Below, piece after piece: positions 48,447 to 57,630 of a DNA stretch of 64,000 nt. The notes under the pieces are model-generated. The model ran no database searches. It saw nothing but the letters and a program-made list of their open reading frames with translations, and was not told where the DNA came from. The stretch comes from Algibacter miyuki. GTDB taxonomy: Bacteria > Bacteroidota > Bacteroidia > Flavobacteriales > Flavobacteriaceae. Position 1 is the stretch's first letter; each line of letters starts with the position of its first letter. The stretch lies in the NCBI RefSeq assembly GCF_042427745.1, contig NZ_JBHMFA010000005.1. One strand, written 5' to 3'. The position numbers and the translations under genes are program-made.

Positions 48447-49733
48447 TTACTTTTTTAATACGGAAACCAATTGAGCAGTCAAGTTTTTTCTACTATATTT
48501 CTGTAATCCAACGGCATGCACTTTCAAGTTTTTATTTTTAAAGTTTTTATAATGCCCCAAGATAGTCGATTTTAACGATTTACTATCGTTGTAACTAAAG
48601 TAGTTTCCGGTATTGGTCTCTTTTATTATGGTTTCAACATCCGAACCTTTTGGTCCCAAAGCTAAAATTGGACGATTAGACACCAGATATTCGAACAATT
48701 TACCAGGAATAATACATTTTGTTTCTTCAGAATCAATTTCGACTAACAATAAAACTTGTGAACTCTTTTGATAACGAATAGATGCTTTATGCGATACATA
48801 CCCGAAATTATTCATGTATTTTGAAAGCCCAGAAATCTCGATAGATTGCAGTACATTTTCACTCACAGCACCAATAAAATTTAACTCAAAGTCTTTTTCA
48901 AATTCAGCATTTTCTTTTACTAATTCTGATAAAACTTGCCATAAAACTTCAGGATTTCGTTTGGATAACAACGACCCAATATGCGCTATTGAGAACTTAG
49001 AATCGAGCGTTACAGCTTGTAAAGGCTCATAATCATAACCGTTTGTAATTACAGTAATAGGCTTTTTTGTAATACCCTCAAACTCTGTTTTAGTTACCGA
49101 ACTGGTTACTATAATGTCATCTGCTTTGTTTAAAACCTCTTTCTCTAAAGTTTTATGTTTTTGTTTAGAACTTTCGGTTAATTTCAACTGTTTATGATAG
49201 CCAATAGTGGTCCATGGATCTCTAAAATCAGCAATCCACTTCACTCCTATTTTCTGTTGAAGTTGTAAACCTATAAGATGCAAACTATGCGGTGGACCTG
49301 TGGTAATAATTGTTTCAATGTTTTCTTTTGAAATATATTCTGAAAGATAAGTAACGGAAGGTTTCACCCAACTTTTACGAGCATCAGGAATAAAAAAATT
49401 ACCACGAATATAAAGCATAGATTTTTCGATAAAACTTTGCTTTTTAGCCTCTGGAATAAGCCCTTTACTAATTGTTTTTGATGATTTTTTAGAGAACAAT
49501 CCTGCCAATCGATAAGGTTCGCTTATCGGTTGTTTTATAACAGTTACTTCCTTTGGAACTTCCGCTATTAAGCTTTCATCTAAAAGCGGATAATTGGGGT
49601 TTTCAGGAATATAAACAATGGGTTTTACACCAAATTCAGGCAAGTACTTTACAAATTTTAGCCAACGCTGTACGCCTGGTCCTCCTGCCGGTGGCCAATA
49701 ATAGCTAATGATAAGTACTTTAGAATTTTTCAT
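48447..49733 (-). CDS. Family-4-like glycosyltransferase
   Basis: 428 residues with GT-B fold features: an N-terminal SYYWPPAGGPGVQRWLKFVKYL signature, WIADFRDPWT, ADDIIVTSSVTKTEF and, in the donor-binding half, ITNGYDYEP, HIGSLLSKRNPE and CIIPGKLFEYLVSNRPILAL with the Glu of the E-x7-E-type motif. Transfers a sugar to a growing envelope glycan. It lies 18 bp downstream of the YfhO-like gene. Confidence 0.88.
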   Translation of the reverse strand: MKNSKVLIISYYWPPAGGPGVQRWLKFVKYLPEFGVKPIVYIPENPNYPLLDESLIAEVPKEVTVIKQPISEPYRLAGLFSKKSSKTISKGLIPEAKKQSFIEKSMLYIRGNFFIPDARKSWVKPSVTYLSEYISKENIETIITTGPPHSLHLIGLQLQQKIGVKWIADFRDPWTTIGYHKQLKLTESSKQKHKTLEKEVLNKADDIIVTSSVTKTEFEGITKKPITVITNGYDYEPLQAVTLDSKFSIAHIGSLLSKRNPEVLWQVLSELVKENAEFEKDFELNFIGAVSENVLQSIEISGLSKYMNNFGYVSHKASIRYQKSSQVLLLVEIDSEETKCIIPGKLFEYLVSNRPILALGPKGSDVETIIKETNTGNYFSYNDSKSLKSTILGHYKNFKNKNLKVHAVGLQKYSRKNLTAQLVSVLKK

Positions 49734-49751
49734 GATATCTTCCGAAGCAAG

Positions 49752-52187
49752 TTATGCTTTTGTGGCTTTCTTTTTCTTGAATTGAAAAAACAATCCACCC
49801 AATAACAACAAACCAAATAACGCTGAACTTGCCAACGCAATATAACTTCCTGTTTTAACAACATCAGGATCAAATTTAAACTCAATCTCATGTTTTCCTG
49901 CTGGAATAAATAATCCACGCAACGTGTAATTTACGCGACTATGTTCCGTTGGTTTTCCGTCGATAAAAGTTTTCCAACCGTTACCATAATATACTTCTGA
50001 AAATACAGCAAATCCTTCATTTGAATTATTAGACGTGTATTTTAAATTATTAGGTGCATGAGATACTAAATTAATCGACGCTAACGAATCGACTTTAAAT
50101 GTTTTACTTTCCGTTGGTAGTAATTCATCTTTACCTTTTGTAAAAACCGCTACATGTTTATTATCTAAACTATCCAAAGCCATAATTTCATCGTTTGCCG
50201 AATCTACCTTTTTAAGTTGATTTACAAACCATGCAGCTCCATTCGCCTCTTCATTGGTGTATGGAAAAACTTCTCCTTTTTCACCTTGTGCTATAAGATA
50301 TTTGGTATTAAACATATTAAGCACATTAATATTGTTTTTCGAAATATAAAAATCGAAAACCTCACGATAACGTTTTAGTTCAGCTGCATTATACCCGTTC
50401 AAAGAATTATGAAAATACGATGCTTTTGATGGCCCTGAAACCAAATCGTAAACTCGGTAATAACCATCATCTTGTAAAATGGCTTTATCAGCTTCATTAG
50501 CTTCAAAAGGCTTATTCATTTGTATAGATGCTACAAAATCGTCGTTGTTTACGTAACGCCTATCTACTCCAACTAAATCGAATAACATTAAAACTGTAAA
50601 AGCTATAATCAATCCATTTTCTTTCAACTTATCTTTTAAATAAGCAAAAATTAAACCTGCCGAAAGTAATACTAAAGCTAAACTTCTGAGTGTATCAGTT
50701 GTAAAAACACTTTTCCGATCTTCTTTTAAAGCATCTACAAAATCGGGACCGTAATTTTTACTGTAAAAACCATCGTTAACGCCTACGAAATCGAATAAAG
50801 ATGATTTCATCACTAAAAATAAAAGTGCTAAACCTCCAGTGATTGCCGTTGCATATTTTAAAGCATGTAATTTTTCTTCTCGTTTTTCAAAACTATTAAA
50901 CAAACGTACCAAACCAAAAATTCCTAATACAGGAATACATAGCTCCAGTAGTACTTGTATAGACGTTACGGCTCTAAACTTGTTGTAAAACGGAACATAA
51001 TCGATAAAAAAGTTGGTTAAAAATCCTAAATTTTTTCCGTAAGAAAGTAATAATGAAAATATTGTGCCGCCAACAAGCCACCATTTTAAACGGCCTTTTA
51101 CAAGAAATAAAGCGAATACAAACAAAAATAAAATTACGGCGCCAACATAAGCCGGAGCTTCCACTATGGGTTGCTCTCCCCAATATAATGGCGCTCGTTT
51201 GGCTTCTTCAGCAGCTTGAGTTGTTGTGGCTCCAAGTTTTCTAAAAGCTTCATAGGTTGCAGAATCTTTTCCCACATCTTCACCATTACCACCACCCATA
51301 AAACGTGGAATAAAAAGATTAAACGTTTCAGCAAAGCCATAACTAAACTGTGTAATATAATCTTTATCTAACCCCGATGTTATTGGTTTTGGAGATCCAT
51401 CGGGATTGATGGTTAATTCTGTTTTACCACGAGTACTTTCTTTAACGTATTCCTGCGTGGCCATAACGCTTGTAGCATTTAATGCCACAGCCAATATTAC
51501 GGCGCCAAACAATATACCAACCGATTTAAAAAAATGAGGTAATGTTTTTTTCTGATACGCATCTACTAGATAAGCCAATCCTAAAATAAGGACTAACAAC
51601 ATTAAATAGTAGGTCATTTGAAAGTGATTAGACACAATTTCTAGCCCCATTGCTAAAACTGTTAACAGAAATCCTGCAATATATTTCTTTCTAAACGTAA
51701 GCACAATTCCGCTTAAAACCAGCGGCATATAAGCAATTGCATGCGCTTTACTATTATGGCCTACGCCTAAAATTATAATGAGATACGTTGAAAAACCAAA
51801 AGCTAATGCTCCAAGTGCAGCAAGTTTAAAATCGACCTTTAACACCAATAATAACACATAAAAGCTTAGTAAATATAAAAATAAATAGTCGGCTGGGCGT
51901 GGTAAAAACCGTAATGCTGAATCGATTTTTTTAATATAATTATGTGGATATCTAGCTCCTAATTGATATGTTGGCATACCTGCAAAAGCACCGTTGGTCC
52001 AATAGGTTTCTTCACCCGTTTGTGCTTTAAAATCCTTTTGTTGTTTATTCATGCCAATAAACTGCACGATATCACTTTGATAGATTTCTTTACCTTGTAA
52101 AACGGGACTAAAATAAGCCAATGACAATATCACAAACCCCAATAATACAAGAATATGTGGTAGTGCTTTTTTGATTGAAAATTGCAT
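49752..52187 (-). CDS. YfhO-family membrane protein
   Basis: 811 residues. About 12 hydrophobic helices cover residues 10-560 (LPHILVLLGFVILSLAYFSP at the start; LGVGHNSKAHAIAYMPL is a family motif). A periplasmic beta-rich domain (about 570-770) and a final helix (ALASSALFGLLLLGGLFF) with a basic tail follow. YfhO proteins are GT-C-like glycosyltransferases; B. subtilis YfhO takes part in lipoteichoic acid glycosylation. First gene of the glycan group with the downstream transferase and flippase. Confidence 0.88.
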   Translation of the reverse strand: MQFSIKKALPHILVLLGFVILSLAYFSPVLQGKEIYQSDIVQFIGMNKQQKDFKAQTGEETYWTNGAFAGMPTYQLGARYPHNYIKKIDSALRFLPRPADYLFLYLLSFYVLLLVLKVDFKLAALGALAFGFSTYLIIILGVGHNSKAHAIAYMPLVLSGIVLTFRKKYIAGFLLTVLAMGLEIVSNHFQMTYYLMLLVLILGLAYLVDAYQKKTLPHFFKSVGILFGAVILAVALNATSVMATQEYVKESTRGKTELTINPDGSPKPITSGLDKDYITQFSYGFAETFNLFIPRFMGGGNGEDVGKDSATYEAFRKLGATTTQAAEEAKRAPLYWGEQPIVEAPAYVGAVILFLFVFALFLVKGRLKWWLVGGTIFSLLLSYGKNLGFLTNFFIDYVPFYNKFRAVTSIQVLLELCIPVLGIFGLVRLFNSFEKREEKLHALKYATAITGGLALLFLVMKSSLFDFVGVNDGFYSKNYGPDFVDALKEDRKSVFTTDTLRSLALVLLSAGLIFAYLKDKLKENGLIIAFTVLMLFDLVGVDRRYVNNDDFVASIQMNKPFEANEADKAILQDDGYYRVYDLVSGPSKASYFHNSLNGYNAAELKRYREVFDFYISKNNINVLNMFNTKYLIAQGEKGEVFPYTNEEANGAAWFVNQLKKVDSANDEIMALDSLDNKHVAVFTKGKDELLPTESKTFKVDSLASINLVSHAPNNLKYTSNNSNEGFAVFSEVYYGNGWKTFIDGKPTEHSRVNYTLRGLFIPAGKHEIEFKFDPDVVKTGSYIALASSALFGLLLLGGLFFQFKKKKATKA

Positions 52188-52310
52188 GAAAGTATTTTAA
52201 ACAATGATTAAAAAACGCGTTTGATGTCGCTGACTAATGATAAATTAACTCGTGGTTGGTCGCTAATTGTGTGTTCTTATTTTTTCCGCGTAAGCGAAAC
52301 ACTAAAAATA

Positions 52311-52562
52311 TTAATCGACTTCTTCATAATCTACATAATCGCCAACATCTTTATTTGATGTTTTAATATTTGGGATTTTATCGATAGTAACTTCGCCTTC
52401 TTTTTTTACGGGTTCTTTTTGTGCTGCTTGATATTGCCCTCCAAAACGTTCACCCGCTTTTTTTACAGCGAATTTCATTAATAAAGGTCCAAAAATCCTT
52501 GACACTACTTTGAACAAATAATAAACTAATACAATTATAAAAATGGTTTTTAATAACCCCAT
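52311..52562 (-). CDS. DUF4834 family small membrane protein
   Basis: 83 residues: one N-terminal membrane helix (FIIVLVYYLFKVVSRIF), a basic segment (KKAGERFGGQYQ) and an acidic tail (DVGDYVDYEEVD). This is the DUF4834 pattern, confined to Bacteroidota. Function unknown. It may precede the YfhO gene in a transcript (124-bp gap). Confidence 0.8.
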   Translation of the reverse strand: MGLLKTIFIIVLVYYLFKVVSRIFGPLLMKFAVKKAGERFGGQYQAAQKEPVKKEGEVTIDKIPNIKTSNKDVGDYVDYEEVD

Positions 52563-52652
52563 TGCGTAAAATTTTGATTAAAACTAACAACAAAAATACA
52601 ATTCTATACGTTTAAAAAACATGGAAAAATGATAAAAAATATATAAAATATC

Positions 52653-52660
52653 TATATTTG
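52653..52660 (+). promoter_or_regulatory. Candidate -7 box for the gene at 52731
   Basis: TATATTTG fits the Bacteroidota -7 consensus TAnnTTTG, 70 bp upstream of the ATG. No clear -33 TTTG. Confidence 0.4.
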
Positions 52661-52730
52661 AAAACCCTTAATCGCCAATCCTTAAAAACAAAAAATTAAG
52701 CGCACGGCAATACCTTAAAAATCTGAGCAC

Positions 52731-53732
52731 ATGAAGTTTACAAAACTCGCCCTAATACTCCTACTATTTTTTATTAGTAACCAGGCTTTTTGCCAATATA
52801 CCGACGTGATAAATTCTAACCGCCCAGGGACTTCCAGAAGTGCTTTTTCCGTAGGAACCAATGTGGCACAGTTTGAAGTTGGGCCGTACCTTATAGAAGA
52901 GGAACGCACACCTGCCGTAGGTTACAAAGTTTCTGGTTTTGGTGCCGATTTTGCTGTACGATACGGTTTAATTTGGGAGCCTTTAGAATTGAATATTGAA
53001 GGTAATTTCCAAAGTGACAACAAATCTTATGTTACTAATTTAGACCATAAAGACAGGCGTTCTAACTTTAAATATTTAACGCTTGGAGCGAAGTATTTAA
53101 TTTACGATCCGTATAAAAACTCTGAAGAAGAAAAGCCTAACTTATACAGCTGGAAAGCCAACAATCGTTTTAAATGGAAGACTTTAATACCAGCAGTAGC
53201 CATTTACGCTGGTGCACATTACGATGTTTTAGATAATCCGTACACCGCTGAAAATATTGAAGGATTTAGCCCAAAAGTAATGATTGCAACTCAAAACAAC
53301 TTTTCTGGAGGTTGGGTTTTTGTAATGAATTTAATAAAAGACAGGATTGGAACCGAACAATCGGATTTTCAATACATTTTAACTTTAACACATTCTTTAA
53401 ATGCTAATTGGGTTGTTTTCGGAGAAGTACAAGGTATTCAAAGTGATTTTTATGCCGATGATCTATTTAGATTTGGTGGAGCCTATTTATGGGGGAAAGA
53501 TTTTCAATTAGATACTGCTTTAACCTTTAATACGAAAGATACACCGTCTGTTTTTGGTGTTAATTTTGGTATGTCGTACCGTTTAGATTTTCATAAAGAC
53601 AAAGAAACCGATAACGGAGCTTCTGTGGAAGATGAAATGAAACGACAAGAAAATAAACGTGGAAAAAATAAAAAAGATAAAAACAAAGACAATTCTATAG
53701 AAAAACAAAAACGTCGCGTTACAGAGTTTTAA
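52731..53732 (+). CDS. Outer-membrane transporter-like protein (MetA pathway of phenol degradation type)
   Basis: 333 residues with a signal peptide (LALILLLFFISNQAFC). The mature part is a beta-barrel-like protein starting NSNRPGTSRSAFSVGTNVAQFEVG, the common opening of this transporter-like family (PF13557). A Lys/Asp-rich tail (KRGKNKKDKNKDNSIEKQKR) follows the barrel. Role unknown; probably an outer-membrane protein. It precedes the GNAT-like gene by 25 bp. Confidence 0.75.
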   Translation: MKFTKLALILLLFFISNQAFCQYTDVINSNRPGTSRSAFSVGTNVAQFEVGPYLIEEERTPAVGYKVSGFGADFAVRYGLIWEPLELNIEGNFQSDNKSYVTNLDHKDRRSNFKYLTLGAKYLIYDPYKNSEEEKPNLYSWKANNRFKWKTLIPAVAIYAGAHYDVLDNPYTAENIEGFSPKVMIATQNNFSGGWVFVMNLIKDRIGTEQSDFQYILTLTHSLNANWVVFGEVQGIQSDFYADDLFRFGGAYLWGKDFQLDTALTFNTKDTPSVFGVNFGMSYRLDFHKDKETDNGASVEDEMKRQENKRGKNKKDKNKDNSIEKQKRRVTEF

Positions 53733-53757
53733 GTTTAAGAATTCATCATACTATTAT

Positions 53758-54876
53758 ATGATTACACTAAAAGAAGTTAAAAGTAAAAAAGAGCTAAAAG
53801 CATTTGTTAAATTTCCTTTTGCGCTCTATAAAGATTGTGAATTTTGGACACCACCTATTATTAGTCAGGAAATAAAGACCTTTGACAAAAATGAAAATCC
53901 TGTTTTTCAAGATGCCGAAGCACAATTATTTTTAGCGTATAAAAACAAAACTATTGTTGGCCGAATTGCAGCTATTGCAAACAATTTAGAAATTGAAAAC
54001 CAAAATATTAAGAAAATGCGTTTTGGTTGGTTCGATTTTATTGACGACCTAGAAGTTTCTAAAACCTTACTAGATAAAGTTGCTGAAATTGGAAAGCGTA
54101 AAAACCTAGAGTTCACAGAAGGCCCTGTAGGTTTTTCTAATTTAGATAAAGTTGGTGTGATGACGGAAGGCTTTGATAGCATTGCGCCTATGGTGACGTG
54201 GTATAACCATGCCTATTATGTTAAACATTATGAAGCTGCCGGTTATGTGATTGAAAAATCATATTCTGAAAGTCGTTTTCCGTTTGAAAATGTAAAACCT
54301 GAATTTTTCAAAAAAGCTCAAGAATTAATAAAAAGACGTTACCAACTCAAAGCATTAAAATTTAGTAAAACGAGTGAAGTGATGCCTTATGTCGATAAAA
54401 TGTTCGATTTATTTAATGCCAGTTACGCTTCCTTATCTTCGTTTGTTGCTATAAACGATGTTCAAAAAACATATTTTAAAGAAAAATTCATCAGCTTTAT
54501 AAATCCTGACTATATTAAATTTGTTGTAGATAAAAACGATGAATTAGTTGGTTTTGCCATTGTAATGCCTGCTTTTGCAAAAGCATTAAAAAAGATGAAT
54601 GGAAAACTATTTCCTTTTGGTTTTAGACATATTTTAAACGCCAAAAAGAACAGTAAAGACGTTATTTTCTATTTAATAGGTATACACCCCGATTATCAAA
54701 ATAAAGGTGTTCACGCCGTTATTTTCAATGAATATTACGAAACTTTTAAAGCTTTAGATATTGAAAATTGTTTTAGAACTCCCGAGTTGGAAGATAATCA
54801 CGCCATTCATCAAATATGGAAACATTTTGATCCTGTGGTTTATAAAAGAAGAAAAACTTATAGAAAACCGCTTTAG
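53758..54876 (+). CDS. GNAT-like acyltransferase family protein
   Basis: 372 residues. Two GNAT-like halves: the N-terminal one (FPFALYKDCEFWTPPI, AQLFLAYKNKTIVGRIAAI, FGWFDFIDD) and the C-terminal one (IGIHPDYQNKGVHAVIFNEYYE) with the acetyl-CoA loop. This long form is common in Bacteroidota and annotated as N-acetyltransferase; substrate unknown. It ends at a strong terminator. Confidence 0.75.
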   Translation: MITLKEVKSKKELKAFVKFPFALYKDCEFWTPPIISQEIKTFDKNENPVFQDAEAQLFLAYKNKTIVGRIAAIANNLEIENQNIKKMRFGWFDFIDDLEVSKTLLDKVAEIGKRKNLEFTEGPVGFSNLDKVGVMTEGFDSIAPMVTWYNHAYYVKHYEAAGYVIEKSYSESRFPFENVKPEFFKKAQELIKRRYQLKALKFSKTSEVMPYVDKMFDLFNASYASLSSFVAINDVQKTYFKEKFISFINPDYIKFVVDKNDELVGFAIVMPAFAKALKKMNGKLFPFGFRHILNAKKNSKDVIFYLIGIHPDYQNKGVHAVIFNEYYETFKALDIENCFRTPELEDNHAIHQIWKHFDPVVYKRRKTYRKPL

Positions 54877-54895
54877 ATTCTGAATTCTAAAACAA

Positions 54896-54934
54896 AAAAA
54901 TCCGATTCAATATTTAATTGAATCGGATTTTTTT
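54896..54934. terminator. Bidirectional terminator
   Basis: AAAATCCGATTCAA and TTGAATCGGATTTT form a perfect 14-bp stem with a 7-nt loop and T-run, between convergent genes. Confidence 0.88.
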
Positions 54935-54954
54935 ATACTATATTTTATGTAAAT

Positions 54955-56214
54955 CTACTCGCCCATTGCAGCTGCAACTGAAGCAGATAAACGCTTGTAA
55001 GTTCCGTTTTCCAAACGTGTTCTAATAGCATCAAATGCATTTAATGTTTCAGAAACATCTTCTAATGTATGTGTTGCCGTTGGAATTAATCTTAATAAAA
55101 TTAATCCTTTAGGAATTACTGGATACACTACGATAGAACAGAATACACCGTGATTTTCACGTAAATCTTTAACTAAAGCCATAGCTTCAGGAATAGAACC
55201 TTTTAAATAAACTGGCGTTACACAACTTTGTGTTGTACCGATATCGAAGCCTTTATCTTTTAAACCTGATTGTAATGCATTTACATTTTCCCAAAGTTTC
55301 GCTTTAAGTTCAGGCATAGTTTTAAGCATATCTAAACGCTTAAGTGCCCCAGCTACTAATTGCATTTGCAAAGATTTTGCAAACATTTGAGAACGTAAAT
55401 TATATTTTAAATAATCAATTATTTCTTTATCTCCTGCAATAAAAGCACCTGTACTTGCTAAAGATTTAGCAAACGTTGCAAAGTACACATCAATATCATC
55501 TTGTACGCCTTGTTCTTCTCCTGTACCTGCTCCTGTTGCTCCTAAGGTTCCAAAACCGTGAGCATCATCAACAAATAATCTAAAGTTAAATTTTTGTTTA
55601 AGTGCTACAATTTCTTTTAAACGTCCTTGCTCTCCACGCATTCCAAAAACACCTTCAGAAATTACTAAAATCCCTCCACCTGTTTGTTCTGCCATTTTAG
55701 TAGCACGTTCTAAGTTTTTCTCTAAACTTGCAACATCGTTGTGTTTATAAGTAAAACGTTTTCCCATATGTAAACGCACACCGTCAATAATACAAGCATG
55801 AGCATCAACATCATAAACAATAATATCGTCTTTAGATACTAAAGCATCAATGGTAGATACCATACCTTGGTATCCGAAATTTAATAAATAAGCCGATTCT
55901 TTACTTACGAATTCTGCTAATTCATTTTGAAGTCTTTCATGTAAATCCGTATGTCCAGACATCATTCTAGCACCCATTGGGTACGCTGAACCGTATTGTG
56001 CAGCAGCTTCTGCATCCACTTTACGAACTTCAGGGTGATTGGCTAAACCTAAGTAATCATTAATACTCCAAGTAATAACGTCTTTTCCTTGAAATTTCAT
56101 CCTATTAGATATTTCACCTTCCAACTTTGGGAATACAAAATAGCCTTCTGCTTGAGACGCCCACTTTCCTAGCGGTCCTTTGTCTTTATAAATCTTTTCA
56201 AATAAATCCTTCAT
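54955..56214 (-). CDS. Alpha-oxoamine synthase (serine palmitoyltransferase / KBL / cysteate acyltransferase family)
   Basis: 419 residues, fold type I PLP enzyme. WSINDYLGLANHPEV and GSAYPMGARMMSGHTDLHERLQ open the domain. LFVDDAHGFGTLG has the cofactor Asp and His, and ATFAKSLASTGAFI has the PLP Lys. Members condense an amino acid with an acyl thioester. In Bacteroidota this branch includes serine palmitoyltransferase for sphingolipids and cysteate acyltransferase for capnine-type sulfonolipids. The cysteine-synthase-like gene just upstream favours the sulfonolipid role, though this is inference. Confidence 0.85.
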   Translation of the reverse strand: MKDLFEKIYKDKGPLGKWASQAEGYFVFPKLEGEISNRMKFQGKDVITWSINDYLGLANHPEVRKVDAEAAAQYGSAYPMGARMMSGHTDLHERLQNELAEFVSKESAYLLNFGYQGMVSTIDALVSKDDIIVYDVDAHACIIDGVRLHMGKRFTYKHNDVASLEKNLERATKMAEQTGGGILVISEGVFGMRGEQGRLKEIVALKQKFNFRLFVDDAHGFGTLGATGAGTGEEQGVQDDIDVYFATFAKSLASTGAFIAGDKEIIDYLKYNLRSQMFAKSLQMQLVAGALKRLDMLKTMPELKAKLWENVNALQSGLKDKGFDIGTTQSCVTPVYLKGSIPEAMALVKDLRENHGVFCSIVVYPVIPKGLILLRLIPTATHTLEDVSETLNAFDAIRTRLENGTYKRLSASVAAAMGE

Positions 56215-56451
56215 CTATTATAAATGGTATTGTATTAATTTCAAATATCACTACAACTAATTTCAAAAGAATTCGTTAAGCTTATAAGCATCAAAATGTG
56301 CCTATAATAAAAAAAGAAAACTCAAGCTTTAGTTAGTGGGTGCAAAATTAAATATTTCTGAGCATTGAACATAATTTTTTATGAAGCATTTAAGTTTTTT
56401 TAGTATTAATCCTATAAAAAAATCATAAAAATGTAAAAATGCTCTATAAAA

Positions 56452-56493
56452 AAAGCCCATATTTCACAATGATGTAAAATATGGACTTTTTTT
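56452..56493 (-). terminator. Terminator after the cysteine-synthase-like gene
   Basis: CCATATTT and AAATATGG form the main stem, with outer AAAG/CTTT pairs and a minus-strand T-run, 20 bp past the stop at 56512. Confidence 0.65.
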
Positions 56494-56511
56494 ATGTTGA
56501 AATATTTTTAA

Positions 56512-57552
56512 TTATTTAATGTATTGAATGCTATCTGCAGAGACTTTGTTTTTACTATCGAAAAAGCCTTGATCTGCCATCCACTTATCACTATATACTT
56601 TACTCATGTAACGTGAACCGTGATCTGGAAATATGATAACTACTTTATCTCCTTTTTTAAACTCACCTTGCTCGTCTAATTGTTTAATGGCTTGCATAGC
56701 TGCTCCTGAAGTATACCCCACAAACATACCTTCCGTTCTTGCGATTTCTCGGGCTGTGTGTGCACTTTCTTCATCTGATACTTTTACAAACTCATCAATA
56801 ATATCAAAATCTGTTGCACCTGGAATTAGATTTTTACCTAAACCTTCTATACGGTATGGATAAATTTCTTTTTCGTCAAACTCTTTAGTTTCATGATATT
56901 TTTTAAGTACCGAACCAAAAGCATCTACACCAATAACTTTTACATTTGGGTTTTGCTCTTTTAAATACTTTGCTGTTCCTGAAATAGTTCCTCCAGTACC
57001 GCTACAAGCTACTAAATGCGTGATTTCACCTTCAGTTTGCTTCCAAATTTCTGGTCCTGTAGAGTTGTAATGTGCATCAATATTAAGTTGATTAAAATAT
57101 TGATTAATATAAACCGAACCTTTTAATTCTTCGTGAATACGTTTTGCTACTTGATAGTAAGATCTAGGATCGTCTGCACTAACATGTGCTGGACAAACAT
57201 ATACCTTTGCCCCCATAGTACGCAACATATCAATTTTATCTGGAGAAGATTTTGAGCTTACGGCCAAAACGCATTCGTATCCTTTAATGATACTTACCAT
57301 TGCTATACTAAAACCAGTGTTTCCAGAGGTTGTTTCAACAATAGTATCGCCTGGTTTTAAAATGCCTTTTTTTTCGGCTTCTTCAATAATGTAAAGCGCT
57401 ATTCTATCTTTTGATGATTGTCCTGGGTTAAAACATTCTACTTTAGCGTAAAAATCCCCTTCGAACTTAGAGGTAATTCTGTTAAGCTTTACTAAGGGAG
57501 TATTGCCAACTAACTCTAATACATTATCAAATACTTGATTTCTGTGTTTCAT
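56512..57552 (-). CDS. PLP-dependent cysteine-synthase-family enzyme (possible cysteate synthase)
   Basis: 346 residues, fold type II PLP enzyme of the OAS-sulfhydrylase/CBS family. It has LVGNTPLVKLNRI, FNPGQSSKDRIAL (PLP Lys48), VETTSGNTGFSIA and SGTGGTISGTAKYL (phosphate loop). About 35 residues longer at the C-terminus than CysK. A cystathionine-beta-synthase-like or cysteate-synthase role are the alternatives to cysteine synthase. The alpha-oxoamine synthase gene follows on the same strand, separated by a terminator, and this pairing suggests a sulfonolipid (capnine) route. Confidence 0.85.
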   Translation of the reverse strand: MKHRNQVFDNVLELVGNTPLVKLNRITSKFEGDFYAKVECFNPGQSSKDRIALYIIEEAEKKGILKPGDTIVETTSGNTGFSIAMVSIIKGYECVLAVSSKSSPDKIDMLRTMGAKVYVCPAHVSADDPRSYYQVAKRIHEELKGSVYINQYFNQLNIDAHYNSTGPEIWKQTEGEITHLVACSGTGGTISGTAKYLKEQNPNVKVIGVDAFGSVLKKYHETKEFDEKEIYPYRIEGLGKNLIPGATDFDIIDEFVKVSDEESAHTAREIARTEGMFVGYTSGAAMQAIKQLDEQGEFKKGDKVVIIFPDHGSRYMSKVYSDKWMADQGFFDSKNKVSADSIQYIK

Positions 57553-57630
57553 AAATTCATTTTACAAGTTGCACTATTTTAATAAATAAATGCTTCTTAA
57601 AACTGGACAAAAATAAGACATTTTTTTTTA

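Noticed and set aside
49730..49918. 62-codon ORF at the end of the YfhO gene
   Set aside because: It is a different frame of the same DNA as the YfhO C-terminus, whose final helix and basic tail are complete.
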